DNA from: Orientallactaga sibirica
Lineage: Eukaryota; Chordata; Mammalia; Rodentia; Dipodidae
Reading direction: 5' to 3'
DNA: 64,000 nt
Assembly: GCA_036365145.1 (NCBI GenBank)
Contig: JAEOAD010000029.1
Location: 24,669,001 to 24,733,000, forward strand
Shown here: piece after piece, positions 1-11,570 of the stretch
Numbering within the stretch: position 1 is the stretch's first letter
How the letters are laid out: the number at the start of each line of letters is the position of its first letter
The notes under the pieces: generated by a model
The model's database searches: none
Seen by the model: only the letters and a program-made list of their open reading frames with translations
Told to the model about the DNA's origin: nothing
Program-made: the position numbers and the translations under genes

Positions 1-335
1 ATCCTATAATTGACATGTTAGAAATGTCAGATATTTAAAGTGTGAAATTTGATCATTGTTGACATCTATAAAAATCTGTGCAACCATTACAATAGTTAGG
101 CTAGTGAACATACCATCAACAAATTAGGTGTTGTGCATCAAGGCATAGTATGCATACTATTTCATCTATGAATATTAATTACTTAATTAACTTTTAAAAT
201 TTTAAATTATTATTAGTTTGTGTTGGAACTTGCTGTTCTGTTTATAGAAACTCTCCTTTTCATCTTTAGTAATTCATTGAATTTTAGAAATTTGATTTCC
301 CAATTACCGTAAATCTTTCCCTATGCCTCCCATGC
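1..335. other. Unassigned AT-rich sequence
   Basis: No coding frame, SINE, LINE or LTR signature was recognised. Composition is strongly AT-rich, like most single-copy stretches in this window. Confidence 0.5.
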
Positions 336-705
336 TATTGTGGCTACTTTTTGTTGCTGGGACAAACACCTGCCCAAACTTAGCTTATGGGAGGAAAGGG
401 TTTGTTTCAGGCTTACTAATCCAGAGGAAACACCATCCACAGTGGAAGAAGGTGATTTATATCCATAGATATATAGCACAGAAGTAATTCCAAACAAGCA
501 GCAAACAGGAACAGCCAGAGCTCCAACTTATTCTTAACACACCTTATGGCTGGACTAGCACCCACAGTGATACTTTTCCAACAGGCTAACTGAGTCTTAA
601 GTAGAAAGCTTAACCTTAATCAAAAATCCCTGATGCTATGGGGGGTATATATCCACATTCTAAGCACTCTGTACCCACTCATGTATATGATCCAGAACAA
701 ATTCA
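336..705 (-). mobile_element. Old MaLR-type LTR remnant, antisense
   Basis: The order of blocks (tgctgggacaaacacctgcc, then gggaggaaagggtttgtttc, then a run ending near gtatatgatccagaacaaat) is that of a reversed rodent MaLR/ORR-type LTR. The antisense AATAAACCCTTTCCTCCC polyadenylation zone is seen reversed as gggaggaaagggttt. It is degenerate and no TSD is visible. Edges are approximate. Confidence 0.5.
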
Positions 706-1100
706 AAAGAAATTCTATGGAGATTATAATTGCACTTAGAGAAATGAAATCTCACTTTTAAAATTAGTTGAAAGACATCCCTGCCTGTCAAATAGTAAAA
801 TGTCCTTTGATAGAATGAGGAAGAAGCTTAAAAAAATATTCTGAACCCAATCCTCTTCTTATTTCCCCTTCCTCTCTAACATAAATCCCTTAAAGAAATT
901 TTGCTAAGAAAATTTCTCTGTAGTAATACAAAAACTGTCTTCCCTCAGACCACAAATTCCTAGCAGGAATGATTAACACCAGTCTCTTACTCACTAGGAT
1001 AGTGCAAACCATAAAATTAGAGAATATTATACTTCAAAAATATACTGGAGGATTAATCCTGATTACACAGCAAAGAGCAAAGTGATGCCTTCTATGTTGT
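706..1100. other. Unassigned sequence
   Basis: AT-rich with no recognised repeat or coding signal. Confidence 0.45.
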
Positions 1101-1245
1101 CTGTTGTTGTTTGTTTGTTTTGAGACAGGGTTCAAATAGCCCAGGCTGATCTCCAACTCAATATATAGCAGAAGATGGCTTTGAATCTCCTTGCCTCCAT
1201 TTCTAGCATGGTGGAATTAAAGGTGTGTGACACAATATCCAGCTC
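1101..1245 (-). mobile_element. Old B1-type SINE, antisense
   Basis: Reversed B1 landmarks are present: the A-tail complement (tttgtttgttt), gagacagggttcaaatagcccaggctg cut by divergence, and aattaaaggtgtgtgac near the head. It is a 7SL RNA-derived, non-autonomous element mobilised by L1. Many substitutions mark it as old; it has no coding potential. Confidence 0.75.
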
Positions 1246-2859
1246 TGAAATGCTGTGATCTAATCATTAATCCCAGTAAGTCTGTTTGTCACTACTTTGG
1301 GAAAAGATATAGCAATATCCATATCTGTGCATGTGCAATACATGTACATTTTAATGAAATACTTATTCTCAAATTGTCAGTCATATCTCTTTTACCTAAA
1401 TGCAATGATCTTGGTTAGATGACCTTATTCCTTCACACCATGACCAAAGCTTATGACTGCAAGTAGTGTTTTCAGTTTCACCCCAAGTCTTCTATAGATG
1501 AAAAAGTAACAAAATAGTCTGCATGAAGAAGGCATTTTTTTTAATAAGGAGGCATGATCAGTTCCATAATTTAAAAATTTTGAATATATCTACTTTTAAT
1601 GTCATAACTTTTCCTTTATTTTCTGTAGAAATATGTATTTCACTTTTACCTTATGCTGAGTATTTAATATTGAGGCTATATCTTCAGTTTATCTTGCTTT
1701 ATTTTCTGTAGTCAATTTCTCTGTATGTTTTACAAATTGATTCTCTTTCCTGCTTAGCTGTGATGGTTCTATAAAGCATTGAATTTAGTACAAACCCAAT
1801 TAAAGCTAGTCTAATTAGCTATGATTTTTTTTTTTTTTTTTATATTCGAGTCAAATTGCATTTGTCTCTGTGTGAAAAGGCAGTGCATGGATTTTCTTCA
1901 GCCCTAGTCCTTGGGGGCACACACTTTCCATGTCTGCAGAAATGCCAGGAGTAATATTTTCAGTCTTTTGAAGACTTCTTTTGTGTGTTCAAATGTATTA
2001 GTCAATACCATGTGTCTTGGCTACAGAAAGCTAAGAATCTGCTTTGGAATGAGAACATAGCCCTTCCTGAACCAGTTCAAGAAAAAGCTTTGTATGGAAA
2101 ATGAATAAATAACCTGTGAAATGCTCCACAATTGAACACTATTAAGTTAAACAGGCTTGTTAAGAGTCTTAAAACACTTAGAAGTACTAGGCTGAATTCT
2201 TTTGTCACTTTCTTATATCCATCCTCACATTAAATTCAATGGAAGCTACATGCTTTTGGCTATGGGCAGAATGTGGCCCATTTTGAATAAGAATAGCATC
2301 TGCAATTATACTAGCTGAGATAAAAATTAAAAGCTCCATCAATCCTCATGCTTCAGAGCGTAAGATCATTACCAGATGGTGCCAGAAAGTTTCTGCCGGG
2401 CATGACGACTTGCTAATGGACAGGTGCAAGAGGACAATTTTCTCTTGGCGTCCCTCCTCATCATGTCGCCCATACACACAGATGTGCCAAACACAGGGCA
2501 TACAAACAAATGGGACATTTGCATTTTACTATGATGAAAGCCTCCCATGACTTAGCCATAATGAGGCTTCAAAATCCTAACCCAGATGGGATATTTCAAC
2601 AAAAGCATTCCAAAATCCAACTAAACAGCAACAAGTTATCTCCTGTGTCTAGATTGCTTGTTTTTACTTGTGACCTGACAGTTTGTTTATTTAAACTACA
2701 TTCAGGTCATGGCATCAGTGTTTAGGAGAAAGGAAGTCAAGATATCGGACTTTGGGAAACCATATTCTAGATGTGAAAATTCAAATGCTTTATATACATT
2801 CATTAACACAGTAGTCACTCTATATTTTTGGTTTTGTAAAAATACAGAAGAAAAATAAT
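1246..2859. other. Unassigned sequence with a short poly-T tract
   Basis: A T tract of about 17 lies near 1826-1842. The rest is AT-rich and shows no recognised element. Short open frames here have no recognisable protein content. Confidence 0.45.
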
Positions 2860-3245
2860 GATTGTCATCTACAGTTCCATGATACTGGGATGAACATCCA
2901 ACTAAACACAGTTTTATGGGATGAAGGGATTTATTTTAAGTTTATAGATCCAGGGAAAGTCCCAACAATGGTAGAAGAAGGTGGTTGATATTCAGAAAAC
3001 CAAGCAGAGAGAGAAGCCACCACCAGCCAGCAAGCACAAACCTCCAGCAAGCAGAACACCCAGAGCTCAAACTTTTCTGCATAACTTTGAACTGGAATTC
3101 AGATCCGCCCCCAAACACACCTTTGTTCTAGATCACAGTTTCTACCCCAGTGACACTTCCCCCAGCCAGGCAGCTGAAGACCCAAGTTAGGAGCTTTAAT
3201 AAGACATCCATAGGGTAAATACAGTCAAACTACCACCATGATTGA
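2860..3245 (-). mobile_element. LTR remnant, antisense (MaLR-type)
   Basis: The reversed polyadenylation zone (gggatttattttaag), the agatccagggaaagtccc block and the closing aaactaccacca match the reversed layout of the better preserved LTR at 48593-48983, in diverged form. The frame at 2981-3190 lies inside it and is incidental. Confidence 0.55.
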
Positions 3246-3346
3246 CTTGAGGTAGCTGAAAATTCTCCTGTGGAGATTGTAATGTAAAAGATTATTAATG
3301 ATTAGATGCTTTTGTTTATGAATTAAAAAATATTCCAGAATCAAAA

Positions 3347-3663
3347 TGTTATAGTTTAAATGTATGGTATATTATTAAAACTGAGTTTGAAACATCAGCT
3401 CCTAACAGGCAGATCCTTGCTGGGTGTGTGTGTCACTGGGGTTGGACCTTAATTGCAGTCCAAAGATATGTGGAGAAAGAACTGTTTGAGCTCTTGTGGT
3501 TTCTGCTTACTGAAGTTGTTTCTCTCCGCTTGAATGGATGGAAGTAGAAGCTTCTGCAGTTGATGGAATTTTCCTTGGATCTGAAGCTAAAAATAAGCCC
3601 ATTCCTCCCATAAACTGTCTGATTGAATATTTGTTCTAGCAACGTGGAGCTAACTCAATCACA
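3347..3663 (+). mobile_element. LTR remnant, sense (MaLR-type)
   Basis: It begins TGTTATAGTTTAAATG and ends near ...CTAACTCAATCACA, as expected of a TG...CA LTR. The interior carries gtcactggggttggacctta and an AATAAGCCCATTCCTCCC stretch, a degraded version of the AATAAA-bearing 3' part of rodent MaLR LTRs. No convincing TSD was found. Confidence 0.55.
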
Positions 3664-3884
3664 GAGCATAACAAAAATACCTGGAAAGTTTACTGAATAT
3701 ATATAATATAATATCACTATATTATGGCATTTAAAAGGATACAAATTTATAAATTATGATTTTTGAATGCAAGTACTTATGCAGGTTGAAATATAAATAT
3801 GGCAGGCCTGCAAATGTATAGGTGTGATAAAATGCCAATATATTGTTTTTCATTCATGCAATTTATTCAGAACAATACATGTTT
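3664..3884. other. Unassigned AT-rich sequence
   Basis: Nothing recognised beyond AT-rich low complexity. Confidence 0.4.
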
Positions 3885-4195
3885 TTGTTTGTTTAAGATA
3901 AGGTCCTATGTATTTAAATATTGGCCTCAAACTTGCATTGTAGCACTCGGGAGGCAGAGGTAGGAGGATCGCTGAGAGTTCGAGGCCACCCTGAGACTAC
4001 ATAGTTAATTCCAGGTCAGCCTGGGCCAGAGTGAGACCCTACCTTGCAAAACAAAAAAAACAAAAAAACAAACAAAAAAAAAAAAAAAAAAACAACTTGC
4101 ATTGTAGCCAAGAATGACCTTGAACTTCTGGTCTTTCTGTATCTACTTCATATGTGCTAGGACATTAGGTGTATGCCACCTTGCTTGGTTCTATT
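3885..4195 (-). mobile_element. Old antisense B1, split by a younger SINE
   Basis: The left part (tttgtttaagataaggtcctatg...ttggcctcaaacttgcattgtag) and the right part (ccaagaatgaccttgaacttctgg...gtatgccaccttgcttggtt) together make one reversed B1. They are separated by the younger insertion at 3944-4093, so the two halves count as one element. Confidence 0.8.
3944..4093 (+). mobile_element. 5'-truncated B1-type SINE nested in a B1
   Basis: It starts at cactcgggaggcagagg, so the usual B1 head with the A box is missing. It runs through the left-arm body to a long A-rich tail. A 14-bp TSD, AACTTGCATTGTAG, flanks it at 3930-3943 and 4094-4107, which proves insertion by L1-type target-primed reverse transcription. 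Without the head the copy is promoterless. Confidence 0.92.
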
Positions 4196-4393
4196 TTGTT
4201 TTTAAAGCTCCCTAAAATGCTCTGGTGCATACTTAATGATTTTATATGACATTGTATAGTTCACAATCTTATAAAATTACTTTTTATTATTTGTTGTGGT
4301 ATTCTTTAGATCCAAGCATGCCAAGGAATAGTATATACAACTTAATACTTTGGAGAATTAGCAATTTCAGTTGAACCTCCTTGTTTTGGAGAA

Positions 4394-5020
4394 TGTGATA
4401 GTTTGAAGAGATGTCCCCCGATATATTAAGGTGTTTTATTCAAACTTGTAATCTAGATCTGCAGATACCTGACTGGAGTAGGTGTTACTGTAGGTAGATC
4501 CTGGGTTCATCGCTGAGGCAGTTCTGAATTCCAGCCTATGATATATAAAGTGTTGGAGTTCTGCCATTATGAGTTCCTGAAGTGAGCTTCCTTGTGCTGG
4601 TGCTGGTAATGGTTGGTATTCTCTCTGTTTAGACTTGTGAAAGTGGGCCAGCTTCTTCTGCCATTATGTAACTTCCCCAGCATCTGTAATTTTCAAATAA
4701 ATCACTTCCTCCCACATGGCTGCTAGTGCTGATTGCTGCCTTCCAGCACTGACCAAAGATTAGAGCAGACTGAAGACCAGCATGGACTGAAGACCAGTGG
4801 TTCTCCAGGAAGAATTCATGATTTCAGTGTTGTATTAGGACTGCTGGGCAATCCGGTCTTGGGGTTTGAACAGCTATGGAGTTCCTTGGCTTGGGCCTGC
4901 AAACTGTTATTATTGAGTTGCTGTAAACCAATTGAATAAATTCCCTTTTAATACAATTCATTCTATCAATCTATTTCTCTAGAGAACCCTCTATTCTTCT
5001 AGAGAACCCTAACTAGTACA
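4394..5020 (+). mobile_element. Solo LTR, ERVL/MaLR-like
   Basis: The block begins TGTGATAGTTTGAAGAG with the family-typical gtcccccgatatatt, and ends CTAACTAGTACA. An AATAAA lies just before the 3' portion and TCTAGAGAACCCT occurs twice near the end. The flanks GAGAA (left) and GAGAT (right) are a near-match 5-bp TSD. It is longer than the 389-bp LTRs elsewhere here, so it belongs to another subfamily or carries extra sequence. Confidence 0.65.
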
Positions 5021-5101
5021 GAGATAATAGTAAAATGTTAATTTGATTTTAGTGAACAGAGCTAATTACATATTCTTGAAGTATACAATCATCTGGTTCT
5101 T

Positions 5102-5122
5102 TTTTTTTATGGTAAGCCAAAC

Positions 5123-5166
<44 letters not shown>

Positions 5167-5349
5167 CAAGAAGGAGAGAGAGAGAGAATTGGTGGACCAG
5201 AGCTTCCAGCACTGCAATTGAACTCCAGATGCATGTGTCCCCTTGTGCACCTTGTTTGCTTGTGTCACTGTCATTGGAACCTAGAGAGCCAAACATGAGT
5301 CCTTACACTTCAGGGGCAAACATCTTAACTGCTAAGCCATCTCTCCCAC
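5102..5349 (-). mobile_element. B2-like SINE with short 3' transduction, antisense
   Basis: Reversed B2-like layout: a T tract, a GA-rich stretch, agagcttccagcactgcaat and the head complement gccatctctcc at the right edge. The TSD CAATCATCTGGTTCTT (16 bp) is perfect at 5086-5101 and 5350-5365. Between the SINE A-tail (33 T at 5130-5162) and a second short tail (8 T at 5101-5108) sit 21 unrelated bases at 5109-5129, best read as sequence copied from downstream of the source locus. Confidence 0.88.
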
Positions 5350-5365
5350 CAATCATCTGGTTCTT

Positions 5366-7278
5366 ATAATGATAACTTGATGCCACTGGCTTCACAATGT
5401 CTCTTCTTTAGGTCTGTATAGACTCAATTCTTTGAGGCATCACTCATTACCATCAATCAGAGCATATTTTATGCTCTACAAATGTAATTCCATTCCCATA
5501 TTTACCAAGCACTTACCTCATGTTATGATTGCAACTTTTGCAATTTAAGAAGCAACATCTCTTCTTTTCTTCATTGTACTTTCATGAAATTTCATTTGTA
5601 GCATAGCATTTACCAACCTCATCATGACTTAATTTCTTTCTAGACTAAGTCAAGTGCTTCCATCTTTTCACCTATAGGAAGCACTTTATGGATCCTCTGT
5701 GAGGTGTCTGAATTGCAAGCATCTCTAATCTTATATTTAGGAGGACAATGTGACTCAAACAGAAGATGAACCAGTGGCATAATTACCGAGACTGTTACAA
5801 AGTGAAAGAATGATATTTCAAAGGGAACACCCATCTCAAAAGCAGCACAGAGCAAGATGGGGAAAGATTACATCATGCTACTCAAAATAGCACTTGGAAA
5901 TTATTTATTTCTTGAGTTTTCCATTTAAAAATATATTTCTTTAATTTCATACCTTTCTCACACCTGTATTCAATGAGTTTATTACAAGAATATAGGTATA
6001 CTTATATGCCACATAAATTTAACATACACTGATTTTCTAATACAAACAAAAACAAAATTACCCTGCAGATACTGTGCTCACTAGATGAGATAGAACTGGC
6101 AAGGAAGGAAGAACAATGGATGCTATCTTCCCTAGCATGTATAGATTGCATTGAGGCATACATATTTGACCTTGAACATATGAATTATGTACAGGCATAC
6201 TTGCTGTTTCTATGTGATTGAGTTTATGACTGGAAAATCTAAAGACAAAATCAGCAATTACAAAATATTTATGTTTTAAATATATGGAGAAATAATCTTT
6301 AATAGTTTAATAATTTAATATACTTAATACTTTAATAATTTCTACCTATAGCAGATATAATTACTTGAATATATATCTATTGAAAGGAATCTAATTTCTT
6401 CATTTATTTATGTGTGGAATTTGTCTACTAGTCTTATTAAGCCTCTTCATAAAATATTTTAAAATGTTTTATTATCTGCAGTTTAAGTCTTTCAAATATG
6501 CATAAGCTTATTTGAGCAACTCAAAATCCTGTCCAAGTCATTATAACATGATTGTCAACTTTATCCAGACAAATACCTTTTTATATATTCAAGTGGAAAG
6601 CATTTAATTAGAAATAGAATGTTAACTATGTTTTGAACATTGTGGAATATATTTTTATCATAAAGAAACACATTAATTCATTCATACAGTTGCTGTTTGC
6701 CTTCATCTCTGTGTCAGAAGTTCAGTGTTCCATTATTGATGTTTTATGTCTGACCCATCTAAGACCCGTCTCATAGTAATTCCAGAACTAGAAGAGGACC
6801 AGGACAGCCTGGTGGTGCTACCAACACTACGCAGTCTTTTGCACTGAAGCATAGGGGCAGGATTCAAGAACCAGAAAGAAAAAACGGTCTCAAGCCTCTT
6901 TTCTTGTCAACCTAAATCATAACTTCAAATGCTATAGGACTTAAACATGTATTGTTGTTCATTGTATTAGGTCCCTCATGATTCTGCAGTAAATACTTTA
7001 AACAAAAAGTATATTAGTATGTTTAATTTTTGCTTATTTATAAACATAAACAGTAGACTGTTAAATTATTAGTACAACTGGGGCACTTTGATTCTAGCAC
7101 TAGGCACTTCTTACGGCCTAGGGAACTGAGAAGAGAATTTAAAATAGTGGCCTGTATTCCAGAGCTTGAGTAGTTTCTCTTCCATTTAAAATGCTTTAGA
7201 GACATTGAGTGAAAGCTGCATCCAAGAGAACAGACTTCATGTCTCCCATGCATGATATTTTTCTTTGTAATATTACTT
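5366..7278. other. Unassigned single-copy-like sequence
   Basis: AT-rich throughout. No exon-like frame, splice-flanked segment or familiar repeat was seen. Confidence 0.45.
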
Positions 7279-7484
7279 ATGAGAGAGAGAGAGAAAGAGA
7301 GAGAGAGGAGAGAGACAGAAAGAAAGACAGAGAATGGGTAAGCCAGGGCCTCTAGCCACTGCAAACCAACTCCAGACGCATTTCCCACCTTGTGCATCTA
7401 ACTTTATGTGGTACTATGGAATTGAACCCAGGTCCTTAGGCTTTGCTGGCAAGTGTCTTAACTGCAGAGCCATCTCTCCAGCCC
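7279..7484 (-). mobile_element. B2-like SINE, antisense
   Basis: It runs from a GA-rich tail complement through gggtaagccagggcctctag and gaattgaacccaggtcc (B box complement) to agccatctctccagccc (head complement). B2-like elements are tRNA-derived, transcribed by RNA polymerase III from internal A and B boxes. This is the common short subfamily in the window, without the CTCF-like core. Confidence 0.88.
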
Positions 7485-8901
7485 TATATGATCTGTTTTT
7501 AAGGAAGGAAATACCCAGGTTTCTTATAAATCCCTAAAAATCAAACTTTTTTTTCCTTTAAGCATTTCCCAGATGCCCCTCCCCAAAACTACATTCTGTC
7601 CTTTTTCTCCCTCTACAAGTTTTTTTCTTTTGTGACAAATTCTTTAATTGTAGACAATATCCCATGGTGCCTCACTCCCTCCTCCCACTTTCTCCTTTGA
7701 AATTCCACTAACCATCATATATCCTTCCCCTCTTAATCAATCTCTCTTTTCAGTTTGATGTCATCATATTTTCCTCCTTATATGATAGCCTTGCGTAGGT
7801 ATTGCCAGGCACTGTGAGGTCATGGATATCCAGGCAATTTTGTGTCTGGAGAAGCACGTTTTAAAGAGTCCTACTCTTCCTTTGGCTCTTTCATTCATTC
7901 TGCCCCCACTTCTGCAATGGACCCTGTGCCTTGGAAGGTGTGATTGAAATGTTTCAGTTTTGAAAACTCCTCTGTCCCTTCTTCTCAGCACCATGGTGCC
8001 TTCTGAGTTATCCCAAGGTTTCCACCATTTGAAAAGAGAAGCTTCTCTAACTAAAAGTGAGAGTAGCATTAATATATGGGTGTGGACATTAAGAGAAGAG
8101 CTTACTAGGCAGTTTAGTGAGCATAGTATATACATTTAGCCAGACACCAGCAGACGTTATACCACTAGGGCTCATGACTACACCTGTCATAGGTTTTCAG
8201 TATCAAGGATATATTCCCTCCCATGGAGAGGGCCTCCAGTCCAATTAGAGATCAGTTGATTTTCCCCATAACAGACATGCCATTGTTGCACCTGTTAGCT
8301 CATTAGGCCTGGCTGGCCAAATTTAAAGCTTGCAGTGTTCCCTGTTGAGTACCTTCACTGGTGTTTTCTCTCTTCCATTGACCTGCATGCTGTGTAGCTT
8401 TTTTCAGCTTTCTATCAGCTGATCCACATGGAGGAGGCTTTCAGCTCAGCTCTAGCAGGATTTCTTGGTGACCTTGCTGACCAAGTGTGTGGAGTCATCA
8501 GCAATAGGGTCTTACCATCTATTCCTGGTGGGAGAGCAAGGACCTCAGCAATGGCCTATAATGTTTTGTGGGTATCTGTGACCTCTCTGGCCAACAACTC
8601 ATTGGAAGGTATCCCATCCCTGGCACTGAAAATTTTCTAGTAACAATCTATGGCTTCTGAGTGTCCCATTGTCCAAAAAAGTAGGTTTCCATAAGAGTTA
8701 TTTATATCCTCTTAGATTTTGATTAGCACTCCTTCCACTTTTCCTTTACTCAATCTGCAATGTCCATAATTGAGTTTAAAAACAAAAAGAAAAGAACAGT
8801 GTGTACATCACATTAGGGTTCCCAGTAGCTCATGTAGCACCTTCCAGCACATCATGCCCACAGGCCCTGAACTCACTTAGTCCTTTTTACCCCCATTAAT
8901 C

Positions 8902-8903
<2 letters not shown>

Positions 8904-8953
<50 letters not shown>
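8904..8953. repeat. (AT)n microsatellite
   Basis: An uninterrupted AT dinucleotide run of about 50 bp. Fully self-complementary, so able to extrude as a cruciform; likely length-polymorphic. Confidence 0.97.
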
Positions 8954-8957
<4 letters not shown>

Positions 8958-9060
8958 CATCGTATTAAGTCCCCCATCCTTCCCTTTCTATTCTCTTTAT
9001 ATCCCCTTTTTAGCTTACTGGCTTCTGCTACTGAGTTTATTTTTACTCACATAGAAGTCT

Positions 9061-9107
9061 AATCATTTGTAGCTATGATCCATTCATATAATCATTTGTA
9101 GCTATGA
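9061..9107 (+). repeat. Local 18-bp direct repeat
   Basis: AATCATTTGTAGCTATGA occurs at 9061-9078 and again at 9090-9107, a spacing of 29 bp. This is a small tandem-type duplication inside the L1 3' UTR fragment. Confidence 0.9.
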
Positions 9108-9456
9108 AGGCTTGAGGATCATAAGAATAGGGTCATCCTCAGCTGCAAAAAGATTTTGAAGAGAGAGGGAGAGAGAAAGAAAAGGGAGAGAAATATTACT
9201 ATTTTCAATATCCTCTTCAGTATTCATCATTTTCAATCTTCTAGTAATAACAATTCCAGAGGGGTGGAAAAATGTCTCCTTGTAATTTGAATTGGCATCT
9301 ATTTGATTATTAGTAAATTTTTTTTTCATATGTCTGATGGCCATTTCTTAGTCTTCCTTGAGAAATATCTACTCAGGTTTTGCTAATGTATTAACCAGAG
9401 TGTTGATATTATTACAATTACTATTGAATACTTTGAGTTTCTTGAAATTCACTTGT

Positions 9457-9458
<2 letters not shown>

Positions 9459-9500
<42 letters not shown>
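9459..9500 (+). repeat. (CA)n microsatellite
   Basis: About 20 uninterrupted CA units; a likely polymorphic marker with Z-DNA potential. Confidence 0.97.
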
Positions 9501-9502
<2 letters not shown>

Positions 9503-9609
9503 GTTTGAAAATACTTTCTACTATTGTTGTTTCTCTAATCTGGTGATTATCATCTTTGATATGGAGAGAGTATTTGGTTTATTGTAATCCTGTGAGGGCT
9601 AACCTTAAT

Positions 9610-9745
9610 ATTCTTTTTTTAACATTTATTTTTTATTGACAGCTTGCATAGATATGCACAATATACCATGGTCATAATCCTCTCCCACCATCCTCTTTTA
9701 TTCCCCTTCCCTATTCTTCCTTACTGAATCCCTTCTTTTCAACTA
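9610..9745 (-). mobile_element. Short L1 3'-end fragment, antisense
   Basis: tttttattgacagcttgc followed by a reversed polypurine-like stretch (cctctcccaccatcctc) resembles the extreme 3' end of the L1 3' UTRs at 7530 and 10500. 5'-truncated and decayed. Confidence 0.5.
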
Positions 9746-10382
9746 GTTAACACTAGATTGAGAATGACCTAGATTAATAAAGGAAAACACAGAGTGTGTC
9801 TTTGAGAGCATTTCAGAGTTTTAGAGCATCCAGAGGTCATGAGTTCTCTGATCTAATGGATAGATTAATCCATTGATTGATTCATAACATGATTGTGTAG
9901 TTGGGGTGGTTAAAAGTGGGTTTTAGTTGGGAGAAATAGATCTCTGGGATCATATTCTCCAGTGATTATATTTTGCTTTGGTGGCTTTCCTATATTCTCT
10001 TTTTGTGAGGCCATAATATGAACAACTCTGCTACTCTCCTCTAAGTCTGCCTTACCATGTTAGATTGACACTTTCAAAACCAAGAGGTGAAATAATTTTT
10101 CTCAGGTTGTTCTCATAGGAACTAAACTCACAGGTACAAGAAAGCAAACTAATAACATATCTGTCGTAGTGGTTTGCTTTCACTGTCAGTGCTTCTGAAT
10201 TCTTATTCTAAAATCCTTGCTTGCTCTGTCCAATATCATGGAGGAGATACCCTACATTTTCTTCAATTTTTAAAGTACTGTGAAACACAAAAGAAAGAAA
10301 GTTGAAAATAGTCTGAAACAGACTGCTCCCAAATGAACTGTTAATTAAAATAATTGCACGCACATATGGTTTAATCCATTTT
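9746..10382. other. Unassigned sequence
   Basis: No recognised element; AT-rich. Confidence 0.4.
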
Positions 10383-10452
10383 TTGTGGTACTCAGGATTA
10401 TAGACAGTGCTTGTGCCAAGCAAGTGTTCTCTCTCAACTACATGCCCATTCT
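10383..10452 (-). mobile_element. ID-type SINE remnant, antisense
   Basis: Reads as the complement of a rodent ID element: a degraded B box (actcaggattatag), then gcttgtgccaagcaagtgttct and ctacatgcccattct, the complement of the tRNA-Ala-like head. Only about 70 bp survive. Confidence 0.6.
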
Positions 10453-10499
10453 GATTAATCCATATTTTATACTAAAATCCACTGAAATGTATATTAATC

Positions 10500-11570
10500 T
10501 TTTAAACTTTTCAATAACAACACATACATACATATATACACAATATACTCTGATCAAAATCCCTTCCCACTGCTCTGTTTTCCTCTCCAATTCCCCCTTC
10601 ATGGAAGCCCCTCTTCATTCCAACTAGACCCTCTCCTATTTTGATGACAATATTTTCCTTCTTCATCATCCATGACAACATATTGATGGACCCATGATTA
10701 TGCAGGTATTTTCAAGTTATGGCCACTGTTATGGTGTCATTAATGCAAAGCCACTGTGCCTCTCAAAGACAGTATTCTAAGGCACTCCATTCATCATTGG
10801 GGATTACATTCTTTCTTCCACCTCTTCCTTAATGGTCCGTTCATTTTGGAAAGTGTGATAAATATGTTGCATGAACACTTTACCATCACTTCTTCTGAAC
10901 ACTGGCAACTTTTGAGTCTCTTCATTAGTCACTGCCATCTGAAAAGAATAGCTTCTCTAATCAAAAGTAAAGCAATGCTAATATATAGGTATAAACATAA
11001 ATATTTGGAGGGATTTTGGGTGGACAAAATATATCCATTTAGCCAAACAACTAAACTAAAAGAGCTTTCTGTCTATAACTTATGATCTTCACAGCATACA
11101 GGCTTTTACTAAGTTTCAGTAGCAGTCTTGAACTTCCTGCGTGGAGTGGGCCAAAAATCCCATCAGAGAGCTGTTTATTGTCCACAGAGCATTCATACTA
11201 TTACTGAATAATAGCCACATCTTTCCTGGCTAGCAAGGTATGTAGCATGTAGTGTCCACCAGTGCTTAAGACTGTTGGTGACACCTCTCCTCAAGCAGAC
11301 TACATAGCACTTTCTAGCACTATGACAGGTAGGCAGCAGGAAGGAGGCTTGTAAGTCAGTTCTCGCTTGATTTCTCAGCTCCTGCAACTGAAGCATGTGG
11401 TATCTACAGCAATCAGATCTTATCAGGTATTTCTTGTGGGAATCCACAAGCCCTGACAAGAGCCTGCTTTGTTTTGAGGGGCTAAAGGACCTCTTTGACC
11501 AACAATTCATTTGAGGGTGTCCCACTCCTGGCACTGGAACTTTTCTGTAACAATCTATATGTTTTCTGGG
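10500..11570 (-). mobile_element. L1 3' UTR fragment, antisense
   Basis: It shares blocks in the same order with 7530-8700: cattcatcattggggat, ctgaaaagaatagcttctct, atttagccaaacaac and gtcccactcctggcactgg followed by ttctgtaacaatctat. It is a second, separate 3'-end copy because it restarts with its own T-rich 3' end at about 10500. Frames inside are incidental. Confidence 0.65.

Larger units (their letters stand above)
7530..9600 (-). mobile_element. Old L1 fragment: ORF2 end and long 3' UTR, antisense
   Basis: On the minus strand the far right (about 9337-9600) resembles the complement of the ORF2 C-terminal segment. The remainder is a long 3' UTR containing cactgtgaggtcatggatat, gtgccttctgagttatccc and ccagacaccagcagacg blocks. 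The same 3' UTR family recurs at 10500-11570. Two microsatellites have expanded inside it. It is degenerate and carries no usable frame. Confidence 0.68.

Noticed and set aside
5043..5369. 108-codon sense frame with a Phe run
   Set aside because: It is a translation of the SINE T tract and B2-like body between the TSD copies.
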